A stretch of 10,656 nucleotides of DNA from Verrucomicrobiota bacterium (GTDB lineage: Bacteria > Verrucomicrobiota > Verrucomicrobiia > Limisphaerales > JAGWYX01): assembly GCA_018969165.1 (NCBI GenBank), contig JAGWYX010000059.1, positions 1 to 10,656 on the forward strand, in the 5' to 3' direction. A program made the translations under genes and the position numbers. The notes beneath the pieces are model-generated. The model ran no database searches and was not told the origin of the DNA. It saw only the letters and a list, made by a program, of their open reading frames with translations. This document shows, piece after piece, positions 7,132 through 10,656 of the stretch (its first letter is position 1; the number at the start of each line of letters is the position of its first letter).

Positions 7132-7875
7132 CTACCGGGGCTGGAACTCGACCAGGGCCGGTGGCCGGAGGCGCTCATCTTCCAAGAGGCTCAGCGCCGC
7201 TTCGAGCACAGCCAATTGACGCGCGGATTGGTGCGGGACATCCAAGGGGTAACCGTGCCGGAAGGGGACGGACAATGCGCGCGGCGGACGCACCTTCTCG
7301 GCCACCTCGCGCAGGAGCTGGATGGCCACAGTCGAGATACCGTGGCGCTCGAGTTCGGCGGCGACCAGGCTCACGGCCTGGTTGCACATCGGTCAGACCG
7401 GCACCAACAACGCCACGTCCACCGCGTCCTGCGCCAACTGCCGTGCCGCCGCCGGGGCCGTGTCGCGCACCAATCGCCCCGGCGCCGTGATCGAACCCAT
7501 GAACGAGAGGTGCCGACGATTGACTGACCCGAGACGCCGGGCCGCCACCAATTCCCGCATGCGAGTGATCGGAAACGCCAGGTTCGGATCCCCGCGCAGC
7601 CCGGCGTGATCGAACGATTCGCTACGGTGCGTGTCGATCAATCGGGCGACCTCGATGTCGCTCGGGATTTCGCGAAAGCTCACATCGCCGCCGGGGATGG
7701 AATCGTCGAACGGCTCCTGCTCCGGCAGCACGAAACCGGCACTGGACACCAGGGCCAGCCGGCATTGGTTCAACGGCTTGGCGAGGGGGACCCAAGGCAC
7801 CGGCTCGATGCGCCGCCAAGGATAGGCTTTGAGGAACAGCCGAATGGCCAGCGAGAATTCGCTCGTGTCGCCCAT
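7132..7875 (-). CDS. Candidate selenoprotein: glycine/sarcosine/betaine reductase selenoprotein B (GrdB)-like, in-frame UGA as Sec
   Basis: Two adjacent open stretches in one frame (7875-7396 and 7392-7132), separated only by a UGA at 7395-7393, read as one 247-residue GrdB-like protein if UGA is selenocysteine (U161). Before the UGA come family-like segments: PLAKPLNQCRLALVSSAG (30-47), GGDVSFREIP (62-71), HRSESFDHAGLRGDPN (83-98) and HLSFMGSI (122-129). U161 follows ALLVPV and starts a U-P-M-C motif, a redox U-x-x-C like Sec sites of this family. The second half continues as expected (VSLVAAELERHGIS). Known GrdB is the substrate-binding Sec subunit of clostridial glycine reductase; no Grd partners lie here, so the role of this shorter orphan form is unknown. 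ATG at 7875 is preferred; TTG at 7923 would add untypical residues. No strong Shine-Dalgarno is seen. The alternative is a nonsense-mutated Cys form. Confidence 0.8.
7364..7395 (-). promoter_or_regulatory. Candidate bacterial SECIS element with Sec UGA codon
   Basis: The UGA is at 7395-7393. Ten nucleotides later the mRNA has ACCAGGC-CGUGA-GCCUGGU (7382-7364), a perfect 7-bp stem with a 5-nt loop. The loop starts 17 nt after the UGA and its second base is G. Published bacterial SECIS consensus models ask for a hairpin immediately downstream, a UGA-to-loop distance of roughly 16-37 nt and a G in the first two loop bases, so this fits. The hairpin is coding sequence (NQAVSLV), as in all bacterial SECIS elements. 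Confidence 0.72.
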
Positions 7876-8474
7876 AAGCGTAGCAGGACAGATTTTTCGA
7901 GCCTGAAAACTCTGCGCGGGCAAGTCAAGTCCAACGAGGCGCAGCCTCGGACCTCATTCCGGGTCGGTTGAGGCACACACGATTTTGGTATTCTTCCGGT
8001 CTCTCCTCTCTGCGCGCCTCGCCGAGAGAGTCCTTGAGGAGGAAAATGCCGGCAGGTGCGCGTCTTAATTTCTTGCCGGCGCCGCCAGCGGACGAATCCC
8101 AACGATTCCAATCGTTCAGCCCAGGGTTGCCGAGTCCGCGAGGCTACCCTGGGCGAACGGCCACCCATTCCCTGTCCACCCCAACGTTGGATCGGGGCTG
8201 CAACCCGTTCCGGGTTGACCGTGGTTTGCGCTGGTGAACCCAGGGTAGGCCGCTGCCGCGGCCAACCCTGGGCTGGCCGAGGCAATCCCTTTGGGATTGT
8301 GGGCGGTTAGGTGGCGCCACCGAACTGCAAGAAACTCAGATACGCTCCGCCAGCCGCGAATCAAAGACGCAAACTTGACTTGATGACAGCGAGTTTCAGG
8401 AATCAAGGACTCTAGATGCCGGGCTTTCACGGGCGGCCTTGTCTTTTCGAGATGCTTTGCTACCGTGCGCCCCG
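7876..8474. other. 599-nt intergenic region between divergent genes
   Basis: This lies between the starts of the selenoprotein (minus) and the DapF homologue (plus), so it should hold promoters for both; none can be named with confidence. It contains the hairpin CGAGGC-GCA-GCCTCG (7935-7949) and palindromic repeat F (8101-8298). A 10-nt word ACTTGACTTG occurs inverted near both edges (minus strand at 7921-7930, plus strand at 8373-8382). An open frame through the repeat from ATG 8046 is judged spurious. Confidence 0.6.
8101..8298. repeat. Palindromic repeat F (CCCAGGGT family), two inverted halves
   Basis: The region is a chain of hairpins: AACGATT-CC-AATCGTT (8101-8116), GCCCAGGGT...ACCCTGGGC (8119-8154), the palindrome CCAACGTTGG (8191-8200), CAACCCG-TTC-CGGGTTG (8201-8217), ACCCAGGGT...ACCCTGGGCT (8238-8274) with inner GGCCGC-TGCC-GCGGCC, and AATCCC-TTT-GGGATT (8284-8298). 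The outer modules are imperfect inverted copies of each other. This is non-coding, structured repeat DNA, not a gene. Confidence 0.78.
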
Positions 8475-9323
8475 GTGACGAAATTCTGGAAATACCACGC
8501 CTTGGGCAACGATTACTTGGTCCTCGATCCACAACAGGCAACCGAGGCGTTGACGCCGGATACGATCCGGCGGATTTGCCATCGCCATTTCGGCGTCGGC
8601 TCCGACGGGATTCTCCTGGGGCCGTTGCCCTCGAAATCCGCCCCGTTCGCGCTGCGCATCTTCAACCCGGACGGCAGTGAGGCCGAAAAGAGCGGCAACG
8701 GCTTGCGCATCTTCTCGCGGTTCCTTTGGGACCAGGGCCGGGTCCGGGAGCAGGAATTCGCCATCGAGACGCCGGGCGGGCTGGTCCGCGCGCAGGTGCT
8801 CGAGCAGGGCCGCACGGTGCGGGTCGAGATGGGCCAAGTCAGCTTCTGGAGCGACCAAATCCCGGTGACCGGCCGCCGACGCGAGGTGCTGGGAGAAACC
8901 CTCACGGTCGGCGACCGCGCCTTTTCCTTTTGCGCCGCGACGGTCGGCAACCCACACTGCGTGATCCCGCTGACGGAGGTTGCCCCGGAGCTGGCCCGGG
9001 CCTTCGGACCGTTGATCGAGGTCCACCCGCTATTTCCAAACCGGACCAACGTGCAATTCCTCCAGGTGCTGGATCGGCGGAATATTCAGATCGAAATCTG
9101 GGAGCGCGGCGCCGGTTACACCCTGGCCTCGGGCAGCAGCAGCAGCGCCGCCGCGGCGGTGGCCCGGCGACTGGGCCGCTGCGACGGCGCGATCACCGTC
9201 CACATGCCCGGGGGGAATCTCGCGATTGAAGTCCGCGACGACTACTCGATCCGAATGACCGGGACGGTGACCAAGGTGGCCGATGGCGAGATCGCCGCGG
9301 AAATGCTGGAGCGACAGGTCTGA
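8475..9323 (+). CDS. dapF: Diaminopimelate epimerase homologue with both catalytic Cys replaced by Ser
   Basis: A 282-residue protein of DapF length (about 275) and fold. DapF converts LL- to meso-diaminopimelate without a cofactor, using two cysteines as acid/base pair (Cys73 and Cys217 in Haemophilus influenzae). Present are KYHALGNDY (6-14), FNPDGSEAEKSGNGLR, ATVGNPHC, NVQF and E210-R211 in WERGAGYT. Both cysteines are missing: S73 stands in EKSGNG where CGNG is usual, and S219 in ASGSSSSAA where ACGTG is usual. The G-x-T stretch before it has Tyr instead of the usual Glu. The frame, domain repeat and substrate-binding Asn/His/Glu/Arg are intact, so it is not a pseudogene. It may be a slow or different isomerase, or a DAP epimerase with altered chemistry. 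GTG at 8475 is chosen because it gives the family N-terminus; no Shine-Dalgarno is visible. Confidence 0.88.
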   Translation: MTKFWKYHALGNDYLVLDPQQATEALTPDTIRRICHRHFGVGSDGILLGPLPSKSAPFALRIFNPDGSEAEKSGNGLRIFSRFLWDQGRVREQEFAIETPGGLVRAQVLEQGRTVRVEMGQVSFWSDQIPVTGRRREVLGETLTVGDRAFSFCAATVGNPHCVIPLTEVAPELARAFGPLIEVHPLFPNRTNVQFLQVLDRRNIQIEIWERGAGYTLASGSSSSAAAAVARRLGRCDGAITVHMPGGNLAIEVRDDYSIRMTGTVTKVADGEIAAEMLERQV

Positions 9324-9384
9324 GCGGCCCGCGCCGGGAGGGCGGACTTCCACACCGGCCCCGGCCTTTTTGGGTGCGGGTGGA

Positions 9385-9404
9385 GCCGTGCCTTCCCGCA
9401 CGGC
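9385..9404. repeat. Perfect 7-bp hairpin downstream of the DapF homologue
   Basis: GCCGTGC and GCACGGC pair around a 6-nt loop, 62 nt after the stop codon, next to a palindrome GGAGGCCTCC (about 9411-9420). No U-tract follows, so it is not a canonical intrinsic terminator. It may be part of another intergenic repeat. The rest of 9324-9478 shows nothing recognisable. Confidence 0.45.
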
Positions 9405-9493
9405 GCGGCCGGAGGCCTCCGCCCGACCAGGAGGCGGTTCAGGGCGCGCCTTGATTGGCGCTGGCGCATGCAACGGGTCCATGAGCCGAAACC

Positions 9494-9657
9494 CCTCCTC
9501 TCCCGTCCTGCGGGCACGCTCTCCTCCGCTGCCAGCGGAGGAGAGGGCCGGGGAGAGGAGGCGTCCTTCCTTGCCCGGTAGCAGCCGACGTGAGTCGGCT
9601 CCAATTCCTTGGCGATCAGATGGAGCAGACTGACATCCGCTGCCACCCGGTTCACGG
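9494..9657 (-). repeat. 164-nt hairpin-rich repeat A, copy 2 (inverted)
   Basis: Read on the minus strand, it matches 2965-3128 along its whole length with scattered substitutions. Its 12-bp stem CTCTCCTCCGCT/AGCGGAGGAGAG is perfect here, while copy 1 has one mismatch. It ends at the boundary word CGGTTCACGG (9648-9657). A diverged boundary word CCATGAGCCG lies just to its left (9479-9488). Confidence 0.88.
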
Positions 9658-9702
9658 GGAGCCACCACGGTCTTTCGACCGTGCCTTGGGACCATGAACC
9701 GG
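9648..9702. repeat. 55-nt cassette C, same ends as cassette E but a different hairpin core
   Basis: Bounded by CGGTTCACGG and CCATGAACCGG. The core folds as CACGGTC-TTTC-GACCGTG (9666-9683), 7 bp with a TTTC loop. Aligned without gaps to 6963-7017, the first 20 positions differ at only 3, the last 15 are identical, and the middle 20 are unrelated. Confidence 0.78.
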
Positions 9703-9768
9703 TTAGGGCGGCGCTGACGCGCCGCCGGGCCGAGCGGCAGCTCGGCCCTACCGCGGTCCGGTTCACGC
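9688..9768 (+). repeat. 81-nt hairpin repeat B, copy 2
   Basis: Same length, orientation and layout as 6892-6972, with hairpins GGCGGCGC-TGAC-GCGCCGCC and GGGCCGAG-CGGCAG-CTCGGCCC. The second stem here is one pair longer than in copy 1. It is bounded by CCATGAACCGG and CGGTTCACGC. It lies 62 nt upstream of the ABC ATPase start. Confidence 0.87.
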
Positions 9769-9815
9769 GATGTTTCTTCAACCGCAGATTTTTCCTGCCG
9801 ACCCGCTTCCAATGG

Positions 9816-9827
9816 GGTATTAATACC
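9816..9827. promoter_or_regulatory. Perfect 12-nt palindrome GGTATTAATACC before the ABC ATPase start
   Basis: An exact AT-cored palindrome that ends 2 nt before the ATG at 9830, in otherwise GC-rich DNA. It could be an operator, or a small stem hiding the ribosome-binding region (GGGG at 9814-9817). Function is inferred only from position and symmetry. Confidence 0.3.
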
Positions 9828-9829
9828 TC

Positions 9830-10546
9830 ATGCCTGCAGCCTCCGAAAAACTCCTCGAGCTGGTCGAAGTCAGCAAACGCTACGAGACTGGCGCCGCCCC
9901 GGTCACGGTGCTAGACCAAATCTCACTCCGCGTTGCCGCCGGTGAATCCATCGCCATCACCGGTCCCTCCGGCTCGGGCAAGAGCACTTTGCTCAACATC
10001 ATCGGCACGCTGGACCGCCCCACCGAGGGCCAGGTGCAACTCGACGGCCGGGACTTAAGCCGATTGGACGACCGCCAGTTGGCCGAGGTCCGCGGTCGTC
10101 AGATCGGTTTCGTGTTCCAAGCCCATTATCTCCTGCCGCAATGCACGGTCCTGGAAAACGTCTTGGTCCCCACCCTGGCTTGCCCTCAGACCAACCTCGG
10201 CGATGGCGCGGAAACGCGCGGGCGGCGCCTGCTCGAACGCGTCGGCCTCGGGGCCCGCCTCACGCACCGTCCCGGTCAGCTCTCGGGCGGCGAACGTCAG
10301 CGCGTGGCCGTCGTGCGCGCCTTGATCAACCAGCCCAAGCTGGTCCTGGCCGACGAACCCACGGGCGCGCTGGATCACACCTCGGCGACGGCCCTCGGCC
10401 GGTTACTGGTCGAACTCAACCGCGAGGAACACGTCACCCTGATCGTCGTGACCCACGCGGCGAGCCTGGCGGCCCTGATGCAGCGAGGTCTCGAACTGCG
10501 CGATGGCCGGTTGACCCCCTGCCCGTCGCCGTCCGCAACCTCCTGA
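9830..10546 (+). CDS. lolD: ABC transporter ATP-binding protein, LolD/MacB-type
   Basis: A 238-residue single-domain ABC ATPase, normal length for LolD. In the LolCDE complex at the inner membrane it powers release of outer-membrane lipoproteins to LolA. Motifs in order: Walker A GPSGSGKST (45-53, K51), Q-loop in IGFVFQAHYLLP, signature LSGGERQR (151-158), Walker B LVLADEPTGALD with D175 and E176, and switch His H209 in VVTHA. IGFVFQ...LLP...ENVLVP is typical of the LolD/MacB/FtsE-like group that pairs with FtsX-fold permeases. No permease is visible; it should follow beyond the window or lie elsewhere, so assignment to Lol rather than Mac export is inference. ATG at 9830 follows a 12-nt palindrome and has only a weak, distant GGGG as ribosome-binding site. 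Confidence 0.87.
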   Translation: MPAASEKLLELVEVSKRYETGAAPVTVLDQISLRVAAGESIAITGPSGSGKSTLLNIIGTLDRPTEGQVQLDGRDLSRLDDRQLAEVRGRQIGFVFQAHYLLPQCTVLENVLVPTLACPQTNLGDGAETRGRRLLERVGLGARLTHRPGQLSGGERQRVAVVRALINQPKLVLADEPTGALDHTSATALGRLLVELNREEHVTLIVVTHAASLAALMQRGLELRDGRLTPCPSPSATS

Positions 10547-10588
10547 AGACCGCCCGCCGGAGGCGGCACGTGCCAACCCGCGCCTGAC

Positions 10589-10656
10589 GTGCCCAGTCGC
10601 GGACCGGCCACCGGGAACCTGCTGTTCGAGCCTCCGCACCTCACTCCGGAGTGCCG
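10589..10656 (+). CDS. Possible start of a downstream gene (3' truncated by window)
   Basis: From GTG at 10589, 42 nt after the ATPase stop, a frame stays open for 22 codons to the window edge (beginning MPSRGPATGNLLFEPP). No Shine-Dalgarno sequence and no recognisable motif are seen. The call rests on position alone and the frame could be chance. Confidence 0.22.
   Translation, partial: MPSRGPATGNLLFEPPHLTPEC

Noticed and set aside
7132..7389. A separate 85-residue protein starting at the ATG after the UGA
   Set aside because: It is the direct continuation of the GrdB-like domain in the same frame, begins mid-motif (MCNQ), and has no ribosome-binding site.
8046..8237. A 63-codon frame preceded by GAGGAGG (8036-8042)
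   Set aside because: The spacing to ATG is only 3 nt, and most of the peptide is a translation of the hairpins of repeat F, so a real gene is unlikely.
9340..9375. Possible intrinsic terminator at GGCCCCGGCCTTTTT after the DapF homologue
   Set aside because: The stem would have a 2-nt loop and only four pairs, too small to act as a terminator.

Overview
The window is about 65% GC by eye and looks like the chromosome of a free-living Gram-negative bacterium, most plausibly a Verrucomicrobiota (PVC) member. This is inference from three things: a Tat-exported Gfo/Idh/MocA oxidoreductase of the type abundant in Planctomycetota and Verrucomicrobiota, an atypical SDR beside a DapA-like lyase, and intergenic regions packed with palindromic hairpin repeats. 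No tRNA, rRNA, CRISPR array, transposase or phage gene was seen.

Layout: (1) 1-1744, the 3' part of tsaB (tRNA t6A synthesis) overlapping alr (alanine racemase) by ATGA. (2) 1825-2856, a zinc-dependent medium-chain dehydrogenase. (3) 2857-3155, a repeat-bearing gap. (4) 3156-4442, minus strand, a Tat-signal Gfo/Idh/MocA oxidoreductase. (5) 4443-4762, a divergent intergenic region with a 107-nt double-hairpin repeat. (6) 4763-6863, a coupled pair: an extended SDR lacking the usual catalytic lysine, and a DapA-family lyase/aldolase that keeps its Tyr and Schiff-base Lys. (7) 6892-7104, an array of hairpin cassettes. (8) 7132-7875, minus strand, a GrdB-type protein interrupted by one in-frame UGA. 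(9) 7876-8474, a gap with another palindromic repeat. (10) 8475-9323, a DapF homologue with both catalytic cysteines replaced by serine. (11) 9324-9829, a second hairpin-cassette array. (12) 9830-10546, a LolD-type ABC ATPase, then the possible first codons of another gene.

The strongest discovery is the selenoprotein candidate at 7132-7875. Its two open frames are the halves of one glycine/sarcosine/betaine reductase selenoprotein B-like protein. They are joined by a UGA in a U-x-x-C motif and followed at the right distance by a perfect 7-bp hairpin with G in the second loop position, as expected of a bacterial SECIS element. Second is the Ser/Ser DapF homologue, with both substitutions at the exact positions of the two acid/base cysteines. 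Third is a modular repeat system: at least nine copies of a roughly 10-nt boundary word (CCATGAACCG or its complement), mostly in alternating orientation, delimit interchangeable hairpin cores. Two cassettes of identical 55-nt length have the same ends and different cores, and a 164-nt cassette occurs twice in inverted orientation about 6.4 kb apart.

Functionally the window mixes housekeeping genes (t6A modification, D-alanine supply, a possible diaminopimelate step, lipoprotein export) with oxidoreductases and a lyase of unknown substrate that may serve sugar or sugar-acid metabolism. No single pathway unites the window.
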